Assembly: GCF_024464185.1 (NCBI RefSeq)
Contig: NZ_JANHAU010000002.1
Coordinates: forward strand, 930,001 to 994,000
Direction: 5' to 3'
DNA length: 64,000 nt
DNA from: Haloarchaeobius salinus
GTDB lineage: Archaea; Halobacteriota; Halobacteria; Halobacteriales; Natrialbaceae
This document shows positions 34,001-43,030 of the stretch, in pieces. The notes below the pieces were generated by a model that was not told the DNA's origin, made no database searches, and was given only the letters and a program-made list of their open reading frames with translations. Both the position numbers and the translations under genes were made by a program. Numbering within the stretch: position 1 is the stretch's first letter; each line of letters starts with the position of its first letter.

Positions 34001-36630
34001 GCTACGACTTATTATCAACTGTCCCGAGTCTTCAGTACTACCGAACTATAGAGGTTGACCGAGTTCGATTCGAGTCTATACTACGATTCCAAACCGGCTT
34101 TGGGGAAATGGCAATATTGTTGGACGACCTCTACCGTCTTCAACACCAGTTCGGAGACGAACTTTCAGCTCAGTTGGTCGCCGAATACGGTCGCTATCCG
34201 ATAACTGCCTATCAGTCCGCCTTCGGTACAGTTGATTCAGCAATCTCGACAATCGGGCTAACTCCTACCAATGCAAGCGTTGGTGTTCAGATACTTGACC
34301 AGTCTCTCCGGACATCGTTCAGCAATATCAAGATGAGGCTGGGACGGCAGCCGACACAAGAGGAAGTAGATGCACTTGGCGAGTATGTGTCGATAACCTA
34401 CGTTACCCGATTTAGCTCGTGGGATACAACGCTTGACGAGTGCCTTGAGTCATCTGACCTTGATGACCACAAGGCCCCAACCCCCTACGCACTGCTCTGG
34501 GAGCTTGACCGTGTCGCTGAAAAAATCGGGGATACCCCGAATCCGGGGGTACTCCTGGCAAAGGGACAATACGATGCCGATGTGTACCTCGACACCTTTG
34601 ACTCCTGGCAGGCCCTCTACGAAGCCGCGGGGTATGAGTGGGAACATAGCGAAGGGGTAGGAACGGCAGCTGCTCCTGGGGAACTTGATACTACTAGAAA
34701 TGATTCGGATGACGCGAGCGACGAGGGGCTGTCCCGAACCGATGACGTGAGTATTCACGAAGAGACGGATGGCACGGAAGCCAAGTCAGGTGACAATGCA
34801 GACGCTTCGGAGGAGCTGGCTACTAATTCCCAGGAGAACGAAGAGCGGCAGGAGATGATCGATACCCTCCAAGACCTCTACGACGATCTTGGTCGGATTC
34901 CGCTTGCACAGGATATCCGGGATCAGACAGAATACTCTCAACACGACTATACGTCTGAATTCGGAAGCTTGGACGATGCACTTGCAGAAGCAGGATATGA
35001 CAAGCGTAAGGCCCTGCTAAAGGAGTTGGAACGAGTCGCAGATGAACTGGGCCGTCCCCCCACTACTGTTGATTTCGCTGACAATGCTGAGTTCTCTTCA
35101 GCGCTATACACGCAGTACTTCGGGTCTTGGGAAGATACACTTGAAGCGGCCGGAGTCAGCAAAGAAGATAACGACGACAGCGACGGTGCTGACAAAAAAG
35201 AGTCTGACACGAGTACAAGCGGCTCCGCCTCTAGCGAATCACAAGCCAATAGCAGCGAGAAGGGAAATGCCCCAGATCAGCCGTCCGACGAGGAATTGCT
35301 TGACGAACTTCGAACCCTCGACAAAAGGTTGGAGACGGTTCCCCGATGGGGTGATATGAACGAACGAGGCGCATATAAGAGTCAGACATATATCGACAGA
35401 TTCGGATCGTGGGACGACGCTCTCGAAGAAGCTGGTGTTGATAAAGGTGGCCAATTGCTCGCAGAACTCAAACGAGTCGCGGACGAACTCGGTCGAACTC
35501 CATCGACGGTAGCTATGAACGAGCGGGGACGATACAGCGCCTCGATGTATGCGAAGTTCTTTGGCTCCTGGAGTAACGCTGTTGACAAGCTCGACAGGAA
35601 GGAGACAAGAACTAACCAAGAGACTGATCCCACGAAGGAGTCTGAAACTCCCGAGAAGGACGCACTTATTAGTGAACTCAATCGGCTGTCTAACGAGACT
35701 GATGGCTTAGTGAAGGCTACAGATATGCAGGAGGATGGGGCGTACGCAGTCAATCAATATACTGAGCAATTCGGGTCGTGGGACGAAGCTCTCGATGAGG
35801 CAGGAATTGAGCGGAAGGCTCAACTCCTGAACGAGATCGAGCAAGTTTGGGAGCAACTCGGTAGACGCCCCTCAACGGTCGAGATGAACAAACATGGACG
35901 AGTATCGGCTACGACAGTAACCAAGTACTTTGATAGTTGGGAGGATGCTTGTGATCTGGCGGACCCGAACATCGATTCAACTGGTGGATATAATTTCGAT
36001 AAAAACTCAAATCAGAACAAATCGGAAGAGTCTGGTCCTAACCATGAACTGGATGGGGAAGAGATTAATCGGCTACGCGATATTGTTCGGTTACAACCGA
36101 CGAAAAACGCCGAATTGAAGGACCAGTGGGGGTTGGAAAGTGGAAGCGAAGTGCATCGGTACCTGGAGTTTCATTTCTCGAAATACTATTACCGCGACAA
36201 AGATTCATATATTCGGGCAACTGAGGTGGGAGAGTCAATAATTGAGGATCCTGAAGGCGGGGCCCCTGCCAACGGCAAATCAGTCGGTAAGACGGATTTA
36301 CGACGACGCGACCTGATCCTATCTCTAGTTGAGCTCTCAGAGAAGGTGGACCATCTTCCCGGTCCAAACGAAATCAAAGAACAAAGCGAGTATGCCCTCC
36401 AACGATATCAAGAAGAGTTTGGTAGTCTTATTAACGCCTACAAGGCGGCGGGTCTTCTCCCAGGGGATGCTACGAAGGAAGATTTCCATAGAGAGATAAG
36501 ATTAGGATCGAACTCCGACAGTAGATACAGTGAATTCGATGAATCAGAGGAGGATGCAGCTCCCCAAGATGATTCGGGAGAAATTGATGATGCGTTAAAG
36601 AAGAAAATGTTATTCGACGAGGGGATTTAA
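31084..36630 (+). CDS. Giant protein: PH-like domain, zinc knuckles and about 19 HNH-repeat units
   Basis: 1848 residues. Residues about 45-165 look like a bacterial PH-type domain (RAITAVTSDRILYAVGAS, DEIDAVDITD). Helical, tetratricopeptide-like segments follow (170-345), then CDGCGRPIG and VCAPCSEFG, a four-cysteine zinc site near 375-405. From about 420 to 1800 I count about 19 copies of a roughly 50-residue unit, for example LKRVADELGRTPSTVAMNER followed by YSASMYAKFFGSW and ending AGVDK. This is the homing-endonuclease-associated repeat, known to bind DNA as small helical modules. No HNH or LAGLIDADG active site is present. One winged-helix segment interrupts before the last copy. First gene of the AT-richer operon; an alternative start at 31108 is possible. 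In Pbe-type systems such a protein could read modification state; that is inference. Confidence 0.75.
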   Translation: MGSIDNSGMDIERVISQAEGQIDRQLLSGQGEGGLFTTGYLSDSPFYELLSANEVPHYLFASAKKAPTIDGHPQRDSLDDYRAITAVTSDRILYAVGASDGDITGEIGYDEIDAVDITDVGSPLRSKPVLLVETVDQEYRFYGANVANRDSLLDFIREQITNVYESKTRKHIADAKEALSDGNLTQAADQIDTAREFFGVASEWRELITRDADLADLDAEIDSLTDRLSANRTIQSVLKDVQGAIEDGDAAFKKGDINEAGAKYKEAYDCLDDLDEMVELNAILGESDINSVRSELRVRDFATTPTEVHRRLRDRLERARSAEAASERTSDPKQAKTNLEAAAETVKEYFDELQSANIGFAECTPEGQCDGCGRPIGVDLNIEIGGVPVSVCAPCSEFGDNRLLTEDEAEEYIEQLETKRKLTGPLPAAVRRINNSHSRTPTPDEVLSEAGVSATALQERYGSYEDLLDSLDLDPTSDLLNDLRNVADKVERQPTKEDVRTHGRYKIARFLTHFGDWESALQAAELNTTEGVNGLAGNDSKEGDDGDEGDELDTPTTEELLAPVREAANTLGRPPTYQEGMDRTQFSGSQYGSQLGTWNDVLAAANLDVREALCEDLRSVADEMGMTPMRQNLEEYATYPPRLYEDCFGSIEAVIKAAGFELVNTDRYNWIKSLRKLYLEKGEVPLPFDVRDRAPNLLDEIYDDVQTWDEALSKAGIRKGDQDDFAERLLMELQQVGEELGHQPSRQEFNRYGSLPVSELESHFDSFKQALSVSDLDLPSGRPVQGPLDEPPDASGEIPSHTDLLRELHWLVERKGRSDARERFEEIGSFDAEHYDLQFGSLDDAFDQLFEIQQSDTRGSEYAPRRILVDELSQFGEFLERAPTLIELLYYSSVSLEKFSEKFESLADIYNAAGFEYDDDLPSNEELLNDIQLVGEELGRPPTLDEYADHGQFDYANAIRRFDGWIPTLNAVGYDLLSTVPSLQYYRTIEVDRVRFESILRFQTGFGEMAILLDDLYRLQHQFGDELSAQLVAEYGRYPITAYQSAFGTVDSAISTIGLTPTNASVGVQILDQSLRTSFSNIKMRLGRQPTQEEVDALGEYVSITYVTRFSSWDTTLDECLESSDLDDHKAPTPYALLWELDRVAEKIGDTPNPGVLLAKGQYDADVYLDTFDSWQALYEAAGYEWEHSEGVGTAAAPGELDTTRNDSDDASDEGLSRTDDVSIHEETDGTEAKSGDNADASEELATNSQENEERQEMIDTLQDLYDDLGRIPLAQDIRDQTEYSQHDYTSEFGSLDDALAEAGYDKRKALLKELERVADELGRPPTTVDFADNAEFSSALYTQYFGSWEDTLEAAGVSKEDNDDSDGADKKESDTSTSGSASSESQANSSEKGNAPDQPSDEELLDELRTLDKRLETVPRWGDMNERGAYKSQTYIDRFGSWDDALEEAGVDKGGQLLAELKRVADELGRTPSTVAMNERGRYSASMYAKFFGSWSNAVDKLDRKETRTNQETDPTKESETPEKDALISELNRLSNETDGLVKATDMQEDGAYAVNQYTEQFGSWDEALDEAGIERKAQLLNEIEQVWEQLGRRPSTVEMNKHGRVSATTVTKYFDSWEDACDLADPNIDSTGGYNFDKNSNQNKSEESGPNHELDGEEINRLRDIVRLQPTKNAELKDQWGLESGSEVHRYLEFHFSKYYYRDKDSYIRATEVGESIIEDPEGGAPANGKSVGKTDLRRRDLILSLVELSEKVDHLPGPNEIKEQSEYALQRYQEEFGSLINAYKAAGLLPGDATKEDFHREIRLGSNSDSRYSEFDESEEDAAPQDDSGEIDDALKKKMLFDEGI

Positions 36631-36675
36631 CCCTACGGCGATGAATTAAGTACCCACCTAGACGGACATCTCAAT

Positions 36676-38643
36676 ATGGACAGAACCACTACTCGGCTAA
36701 AGGATATTGAACTTCCACTATTGCAGGAAACTGCTACAGATGACCTGATAGAGGACTTTTATACCCCATGTCTGCAGGTGGCGACTGAGTATAAGCGCGC
36801 GGTTGGCTACTTTACCAGCAGTTGGTTTGAAGTAGCTGCTACTGGGATGGCGGGTCTTGCCGATAATGGAGGGACAGCGAAATGGATCATTAGCCCAAAA
36901 CTGGCCACTGATGATTGGGAAGCAATCAAGCGGGGTGAAGCTGCTCAACGTGATGGAGAACTCTATTCCGAGATGGAAGGGTTAGTTAACGACCTTCAAA
37001 CAAATCTGGAGGAAAACACGCAAAATACTCTCGCCTGGTTAATCGCCGATGGATTACTCCAGATCAAGATCGCGGTTGCTCAGGGCCAACTCACCGGCGA
37101 TTTCCATGATAAATGGGGAGTAGTCACCGACAAATATGATGACAAGATAGCCTTCCATGGCTCCCAAAACGATAGCCGAAAGAGCCTCACAAACTATGAG
37201 GCAAATTCAATTTTCACGTCGTGGCGATCAGAATTGGACGCAACTAGAGTACAACAGCATGAACAACGCTTTGATGATCTCTGGGAGAATCAGAAATCTG
37301 GAGTCCAATGCTTCAATCTCCCGGATAGCGTGAATTTAGATATTGTGGAACTCCGTTCTGACGAACGGCCATACCAGGACCCCGGAGAGAAGACTAAACT
37401 TACTAGTCCATATCGTTGGCGACACCAAGAGGAGGCAGTGGATGCATTTATTGAATCAAAATCTGGCATCCTCGAAATGGCGACGGGAACGGGGAAAACG
37501 AGAACCTCGCTCAAGATCCTTGACCGCCTTCTTCGAGATGATGAAATTGAGGATCTTGTCGTCGCAACACACGGCAACGATCTACTTAACCAATGGCGAG
37601 AAACTCTATTAGAACACTTTTCACCAGGTGAGATGTTTCTATATCGTCAATATGGTGGGGCGAAGGAATTAGGAAACTATTTGGCGGCAGATAATGACCA
37701 CGTTGATGTCCTACTGACCTCTTATTCGAATCTTAGTGATGCTATTGACGGGGATACGACGAACAAGCTTAGTGGTGCGCTTCTGATATGTGATGAAGTA
37801 CATAACATGGGCGCGGAAACTAAGCAGGAGCAATTAGGTGGTGAATTGAATGTCTTCCCGTACCGACTGGGGTTAAGCGCGACACCTTTTGATCCATACG
37901 ATCAAGACAGGAATGAATTTTTGAAGAATGAGGTCGGATCGGTAGTTTATGAATTTGGGTTGGAATCGGCAATTCGCCGTGGGATTCTCTGTGAATTTGA
38001 TTATACCCCGCTCACCTATGAACTGTCGGAAGACGATAAGAAGGCGCAGAAGGAAGCATTTCGAAAGTTTGCGGGTATCAAAAGACAGAATCCATCAATT
38101 CCACAGAGCCAATTGTATATTATGCTTTCTAGGGTCCGGAAAGAGTCACATCAAAAACTCCCTGTCCTGCGAGAGTACCTGAATAAGAATCCAGATATCC
38201 TAGAGAGTTGTATCATTTTTGTGGAAACAAAAGATTTTGGCCATGAAGTACAGCAGATAATATTCGATTACGTCGATAATTTCCACACATACTATGGTGA
38301 GGATGACGAATCTAATTTAGAATCGTTTTCGCAAGGGGGCCTATCGACTCTTGTCACAAGTAGAGCTATTTCTGAGGGGATTGATATCCAATCGGTTAAA
38401 AATATTGTATTATGCACAGCCCCCCGTTCCCGAGGAACGACGATTCAGCGTATCGGCAGAGCGTTACGTAAGGACCCATCCAACCCTAGCAAAAAGGCTA
38501 ACATCGTAGACTTTGTCGTTGGAAGTGACATCCACAGCGACGAAGTTGAGGATACAACAGATGGAGATCAGAGTATGACACCCCCCGATAAAGATAGATA
38601 CGAATGGCTAAAAGATCTGAGCACGGTAACCCAGGTAGAATAA
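36676..38643 (+). CDS. PLD nuclease fused to SF2 DEAD/DEAH helicase
   Basis: 655 residues. The N-terminal domain has F-H144-D-K146 and later AFHGSQNDS (about 159-167), the HxK...GSxN core of a PLD nuclease. The helicase domain has Walker A ATGTGKT (269-275), DEVH (373-376), LGLSATPF, and motif VI TTIQRIGRALRK. Such PLD-helicases are known effector or loading parts of restriction and defence systems. It starts 45 bases after the giant gene and ends three bases before the 62-residue gene. I think this is one of the phosphorothioation-linked restriction (Pbe-type) genes described in haloarchaea next to dndCDEA, but I cannot assign the letter from memory. Confidence 0.85.
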   Translation: MDRTTTRLKDIELPLLQETATDDLIEDFYTPCLQVATEYKRAVGYFTSSWFEVAATGMAGLADNGGTAKWIISPKLATDDWEAIKRGEAAQRDGELYSEMEGLVNDLQTNLEENTQNTLAWLIADGLLQIKIAVAQGQLTGDFHDKWGVVTDKYDDKIAFHGSQNDSRKSLTNYEANSIFTSWRSELDATRVQQHEQRFDDLWENQKSGVQCFNLPDSVNLDIVELRSDERPYQDPGEKTKLTSPYRWRHQEEAVDAFIESKSGILEMATGTGKTRTSLKILDRLLRDDEIEDLVVATHGNDLLNQWRETLLEHFSPGEMFLYRQYGGAKELGNYLAADNDHVDVLLTSYSNLSDAIDGDTTNKLSGALLICDEVHNMGAETKQEQLGGELNVFPYRLGLSATPFDPYDQDRNEFLKNEVGSVVYEFGLESAIRRGILCEFDYTPLTYELSEDDKKAQKEAFRKFAGIKRQNPSIPQSQLYIMLSRVRKESHQKLPVLREYLNKNPDILESCIIFVETKDFGHEVQQIIFDYVDNFHTYYGEDDESNLESFSQGGLSTLVTSRAISEGIDIQSVKNIVLCTAPRSRGTTIQRIGRALRKDPSNPSKKANIVDFVVGSDIHSDEVEDTTDGDQSMTPPDKDRYEWLKDLSTVTQVE

Positions 38644-38646
38644 TCT

Positions 38647-38835
38647 ATGGCTGATAAGTTCTCCTACGAGGAGACCGCCGGCGACATCTTGGAAAAGTTT
38701 AACCAAGACGATAGCTTTGAGCAGCGGTTTATCGGATTCTGTCAAAATGCTATGGAAGGTAAGGCGGAGGACAAAGACTTGGAGCGGCTGATTTCCAACG
38801 TTAAGCTTTCTGAGGGTGAAATCAATGAAGCTTAG
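38647..38835 (+). CDS. 62-residue acidic protein between helicase and SMC-like genes
   Basis: Starts three bases after the helicase stop with MADKFSYEETAGDILEK and overlaps the next gene by 11 bases. The tight packing supports a real gene. It is helical and acidic (DDSFEQRFIGF, DKDLERLISNVKLSEGE). It could be a small subunit bridging the helicase and the SMC-like ATPase. No family is recognised. Confidence 0.6.
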   Translation: MADKFSYEETAGDILEKFNQDDSFEQRFIGFCQNAMEGKAEDKDLERLISNVKLSEGEINEA

Positions 38836-40795
38836 AGTCGAGGAGATCCGATACGAAAATATTCGAGAGTTCGGTGATATGCGTCTCGATTTCACCCGGG
38901 AAGGATCTAACGAAACCCATCACATCTCGTTGGTTCAGATGCCAAACGGTACGGGGAAAACCACAACTATGGAACTGATTCGGCATCTGCTCCTCGGCAC
39001 TAAGCTAGAAGAAGAGCAAGTGCGGGAGTTTGCTCCGGATCCAGAGTACGCCCCAGAGTATGCCCCTTCTCAAGGGGAATTTGTTATGACCTTTGCGACT
39101 GACTCTATCCGATTTCGAATCCATATGGAACTCGACTATGAGATGGGGTCAGTTCAGTATCGCCACTCGTATCCACAACGCGAAGGTGGCGGTACTGACA
39201 GCGGTCATTTTCTACCACTTGAACTTGAAGACGCTCTTACCGAGGATTTTGTCGACCTATTCGTGTTTAACGGCGAACTCACAGACGATTTCATCGAAAC
39301 TGGTCACGATAAGGCAGAAAACGCCCTCAAAATAGTTAGCCGGCTCGACCGAATTGAACGGCAGCGGGAACGTATCGACCGGATAGTTGAGAAGCGCCAA
39401 GAGGATTCCGGTGCTAAAACATCTCAAGGGCTTAAGCAGGTGCGTACACGGCTTAATTCGCGGCGTGAGAAGCTTCAGACACTAGAAGAACGCCGGGATC
39501 AACTTAACAAGGATATCAAGCAGCACAATTCCACAATAGAGGACCTAAAAGAAGAACGCGAAGAGATCATCGCTGAGGACAAAGAGGCATTAGAGCGATA
39601 TAAAGAACTAGAAGAGGAGATTCAGCGCCTTCAGACAAAGCTACAAAGCGATGCAGGGGACCTCTTGGATGATATGCGGAGGCCCAGCGCGCTCGCGGCT
39701 GACTTTAATGAAGACTTCTCAGAACTACTGGAGCATATGACAATTCTGAAACTACCGAAGTCTACGTCAGAAGAATTCTTTAATGAGTTGGCTGAGGGGG
39801 AGACCTGTATTTGCGGGCGAGAGCTGAATGAGGAACATAGAGAGAAGATACGCAAGAACGCTGAAGAATACCTATCCGACGAAGACATTGGTGTACTCAA
39901 TACCCTCAAAGAGCAGCTAAGAAACACAGCAGATGTCGAAGACTTTGAATCCAGGTTCACATCGCTCTCAGACACTCGCCAGGAACTCAAGAAAAATGAA
40001 ATGGAGCAAGACCAATTGGATTTGGATGATCCTGAACTGGAACAAAAAAAGCAAGAATTGACCGAGAAGATAGAATCCGAGCGGAACTCGCGCAATGAGA
40101 AGCAGGAAAAAGTGGATTTACTGACCACGGATGATAAAGGTCAACGTGAACGATTTGACCTGGATTGGAAGACTAATATCCCTGAAGCAAAGCGGGAAGT
40201 CAACAAGTACGAGAAGAAGGTTCAGCAGGCAAGTGATACGGTCGAGTTCAGTAAACAGGCAGATAAGCTCGAAGAAATATTCGACGAATTTATTGACCGC
40301 AGTTTGTCGGAACTCAAGGAGCGTCAGATTCAGGAGACGAACGAACGTCTGAAACAGATTCTCGGATTGTCTGAGGTCCAAATCGAGTCAATTGATGATT
40401 CGATCAAACTACGGGGTAAGAGTGGGTCGTCAGAGGGCCAATCCCTATCAGTCGCATACGCATACCTCTCTACGCTGTTTGAGGGCTCGCAAGTAGACAT
40501 GCCATTTGTGATCGATAGCCCGGCCGTCAGTCTCGATCACAAAGTTCGGCGTGAGGTGGCAACGATTATTTCTGGCCTGTTTGACCAACTCGTCGCGTTT
40601 GTCATCTCGACAGAGAAAGAAGGATTTGTACAAAACTTAGAACCGATGCAGCACGATGGATTTGAGGATATACAATATTATACCGTTCACAAAACCGACA
40701 CACCTGGTGTAGTCCAAAAGCATACTGACCATGACTTCTTCATGGAGTTCACTTCTGAGGAGGAAGAAGCAACTACTACTGTGGGGGCAGAGTAA
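38825..40795 (+). CDS. DndD-like SMC/RecN-type ATPase
   Basis: 656 residues from ATG 38825; a GTG nine bases upstream is the other option. Walker A PNGTGKTT (40-47), two long coiled coils (about 190-275 and 370-500) separated by a CxCGREL zinc-hook-like motif near 335, an ABC signature region SSEGQSLSVAYAYL, and Walker B MPFVIDSPAVSLDH. This is the plan of SMC/Rad50-like ATPases and of DndD. Because a second, more typical DndD is encoded at 43027-45054, I read this copy as the ATPase of the restriction operon and not of the modification complex. It ends two bases before the next gene. Confidence 0.85.
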   Translation: MKLRVEEIRYENIREFGDMRLDFTREGSNETHHISLVQMPNGTGKTTTMELIRHLLLGTKLEEEQVREFAPDPEYAPEYAPSQGEFVMTFATDSIRFRIHMELDYEMGSVQYRHSYPQREGGGTDSGHFLPLELEDALTEDFVDLFVFNGELTDDFIETGHDKAENALKIVSRLDRIERQRERIDRIVEKRQEDSGAKTSQGLKQVRTRLNSRREKLQTLEERRDQLNKDIKQHNSTIEDLKEEREEIIAEDKEALERYKELEEEIQRLQTKLQSDAGDLLDDMRRPSALAADFNEDFSELLEHMTILKLPKSTSEEFFNELAEGETCICGRELNEEHREKIRKNAEEYLSDEDIGVLNTLKEQLRNTADVEDFESRFTSLSDTRQELKKNEMEQDQLDLDDPELEQKKQELTEKIESERNSRNEKQEKVDLLTTDDKGQRERFDLDWKTNIPEAKREVNKYEKKVQQASDTVEFSKQADKLEEIFDEFIDRSLSELKERQIQETNERLKQILGLSEVQIESIDDSIKLRGKSGSSEGQSLSVAYAYLSTLFEGSQVDMPFVIDSPAVSLDHKVRREVATIISGLFDQLVAFVISTEKEGFVQNLEPMQHDGFEDIQYYTVHKTDTPGVVQKHTDHDFFMEFTSEEEEATTTVGAE

Positions 40796-40797
40796 TT

Positions 40798-41259
40798 ATG
40801 TCATTCAGACTTAGCTCCTCGGCTCGGGATTATTTCGATAAGATTGAACAGAATAGCTCTACGGGCGATTTCGATAGTATGTGGGATAAATACTATCTGG
40901 CAGCTATGGTCGGAATCAAAGCTCGGGACCGAATTCGAACCGATGAAGAACCAACAGATGATCCCTTTGTCGAATCTGTCATCTCAGATTATGATGATCA
41001 GAAATACGAGATTTATGCGGCACTAATAATGGCAGAAATCGAGCGACAAAACATCCCTAAACGGGAAGAAACCGAGATTCGCCATCTTATGTTGGAGATC
41101 TTAGACTCGACGGATCCAACCCGATTAACGTCCTACGGGAAGACCTTATTAAATTGCTATGCGGAACGAGGATATCGGATTCTCGAAAATGAGGTTCCTG
41201 CTCCTGGAGAGTTCGACCAGTTTCTCCGGCAGTATCATAACACCTTAGAGTCAGTGTAG
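40798..41259 (+). CDS. Small helical protein closing the Pbe-like operon
   Basis: 153 residues, start two bases after the SMC-like stop. Helical and charged throughout: SSARDYFDKIEQN, KYEIYAALIMAEIERQNI, RHLMLEILDSTDPTRLTSYG, YAERGYRILENEVPAPGEFD. The size and place after an SMC-like ATPase are reminiscent of kleisin-associated small subunits, but I recognise no sequence motif. It is the final gene; a 187-base convergent gap follows before dndA. That gap holds no gene that I can see. Confidence 0.65.
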   Translation: MSFRLSSSARDYFDKIEQNSSTGDFDSMWDKYYLAAMVGIKARDRIRTDEEPTDDPFVESVISDYDDQKYEIYAALIMAEIERQNIPKREETEIRHLMLEILDSTDPTRLTSYGKTLLNCYAERGYRILENEVPAPGEFDQFLRQYHNTLESV

Positions 41260-41446
41260 TTGCCTCACCGTCGAAAACGGCTCCTATTAAGGCCTACATG
41301 TACGGTACAGAGGTAGAGAAGTAGTCGTTCTCATTAATGGATGTGAGAACCCACCGTTCCATAAACTAATTTACTCTTCCAAATAGAGTCACTCACCCCG
41401 GTTTGATCCCAATCTGCCACTCCTGTTATCACAAATAAATCAAATC

Positions 41447-42625
41447 TCAGAAGTTAAGATTACGAAGCCGATTGACGATTTTGATCACCTCCTCGGTAGC
41501 GTATTCAACCTCCTTCTGGGTATTGTCTTTCCCGAACCCGAAGCGAATCGCATTATGCCAGACATCTTCGTTATCAGTAATCGATTGAAGCACGTGGGAG
41601 GCTTCGACTGTGCCGGTGGTACAGGCTGATCCTGCGGAGACGGCGATGTCCGGTTGCAGGTTTTTGACCAGGGCTTTGTTCTCTACTCCGGTGAAGCTGA
41701 TGTTGAGGTTGTTAGGGATCCGGTCTTCCGGGTGGCCGTTGAGAACGACGTCGTCCAGTTCGTCGTTCAACCGGTCCCACATGTAGGAGGTTAGTTCGTC
41801 GACGTGCTGACTCCGTTCCTCCAGATTTTGATCCGCCATTTGCACGGCTTTTCCGAATCCGACGATTGCGGGGACGTTGAGTGTCCCGGAGCGCCAGCCT
41901 CGTTCGTGGCCTCCTCCGTGGAGTAGCGGGTTGAGTTTGACTTTCGGGTTCCGTCTTCTGACGTAGAGTGCGCCGACGCCTTTCGGCCCGTAGATCTTGT
42001 GTGCGGAGATGGACATCAGGTCGATACCCATCTCTTCGACGTCGATGGGGAGGTATCCGAGTGCTTGGACTGCGTCGGTGTGGAAGAAGACCTCGTTCTC
42101 TTTGGCGATTTCCCCGATCTCCTTTATCGGTGCGATGGTGCCAATTTCGTTGTTGGCGGCCATGATGGAGATCAGGATGGTTTCGTCCCGGATTGCGTCC
42201 TGAATGTCTGCAGGATCTACCTTCCCGTTTTCGTCGACGGGTAGGTAGGTGACGTCGAAGCCGTCTGTTTCCAAGTCTTCGCAGACTTCGAGTACTGCTT
42301 CGTGTTCGGTGACGGCAGTTATGATATGGCTGCCTTTGTCGTTGTCAGCTGCGTAGTCTGCTGCTCCTCGGATTGCCAGGTTGTCCGATTCGGTGGCTCC
42401 GCTGGTGAAGATGATCTCTTCTTCACGGCAGTTTATTGCTTCCGAGACTCGTTCTCGGGCCTGGTTTACTGCTTGCTTCGCTTTTGCCCCGAAAATGTGG
42501 TCTTCGCTGGCTGGGTTGCCGTAGCTTTCTGTGAAGTAGGGAGTCATCTCCTCGACGACCTTTTCGTCGACGGGTGTGGTGGCGTGGTGGTCGAGGTAGA
42601 TGGGTGTGTCCACGTCAGAAGTCAT
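41447..42625 (-). CDS. dndA: Cysteine desulfurase DndA
   Basis: 392 residues of the NifS/IscS fold. PLP-binding lysine K210 in SISAHKIYGPKG, H108 in AVTEHEA and the catalytic cysteine C335 in SAGSACTTGT are all present. DndA takes sulfur from cysteine as a persulfide and passes it to DndC for DNA phosphorothioation. Last gene of the dndC-D-E-A set, starting three bases after dndE. A host IscS-like enzyme would have the same motifs, but gene order makes the Dnd role clear. Confidence 0.93.
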   Translation of the reverse strand: MTSDVDTPIYLDHHATTPVDEKVVEEMTPYFTESYGNPASEDHIFGAKAKQAVNQARERVSEAINCREEEIIFTSGATESDNLAIRGAADYAADNDKGSHIITAVTEHEAVLEVCEDLETDGFDVTYLPVDENGKVDPADIQDAIRDETILISIMAANNEIGTIAPIKEIGEIAKENEVFFHTDAVQALGYLPIDVEEMGIDLMSISAHKIYGPKGVGALYVRRRNPKVKLNPLLHGGGHERGWRSGTLNVPAIVGFGKAVQMADQNLEERSQHVDELTSYMWDRLNDELDDVVLNGHPEDRIPNNLNISFTGVENKALVKNLQPDIAVSAGSACTTGTVEASHVLQSITDNEDVWHNAIRFGFGKDNTQKEVEYATEEVIKIVNRLRNLNF

Positions 42626-42628
42626 TCG

Positions 42629-43030
42629 TTATCCTTCCTGTTGGGCTTCCAGTCCTTTTATCTCTCCGGGAACGAGGTCGTAGAAGTCGCTTAGGTCGCT
42701 TACGTTACCTGCTACTCGTTCGACGCCTCGGTTGAGGTGTGCGACGAACTCTTCGTAAAGGTCCTCTTCGGGGTCTTTCCCTTCCTGGATGAGTCGTTCT
42801 TTCAGGAGGGCCATGTAGAGGGTGTCGTGTTCTCCGAGCAGGGTGTACCGGTTGAAGGTTTGCCCGTCAGTGTCGTACTGCTGCGGGTTTGGCGGACGTG
42901 GCTCGTTGAGGGAGTAGCAGAAGCCAATTCTGCCGAGGTAGTTGGGTGTCATCCCGGTGTTGGCTTTCAGCATTTTCAACTGGTTGGTGGCGTCGCTGTC
43001 GATGGTGATCCGGTTGAATTTCTGGCTCAT
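42629..43030 (-). CDS. dndE: DNA-binding phosphorothioation protein DndE
   Basis: 133 residues, in the usual size range of DndE. It is small, helical and rich in basic residues in its first half (KFNRITIDSDATNQLKMLK, TPNYLGRIGFCYSL), with an acidic C-terminal half. DndE proteins bind nicked or duplex DNA in the modification complex. Its start overlaps the stop of dndD as ATGA (43027-43030), supporting co-translation. The assignment comes from position between dndD and dndA plus the TPxYLxRxxxxxSL pattern typical of the family. Confidence 0.85.
   Translation of the reverse strand: MSQKFNRITIDSDATNQLKMLKANTGMTPNYLGRIGFCYSLNEPRPPNPQQYDTDGQTFNRYTLLGEHDTLYMALLKERLIQEGKDPEEDLYEEFVAHLNRGVERVAGNVSDLSDFYDLVPGEIKGLEAQQEG

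Noticed and set aside
31084-36630. Giant repeat protein as a homing endonuclease
   Set aside because: Only the accessory DNA-binding repeats are present; there is no HNH, LAGLIDADG or GIY-YIG catalytic core.
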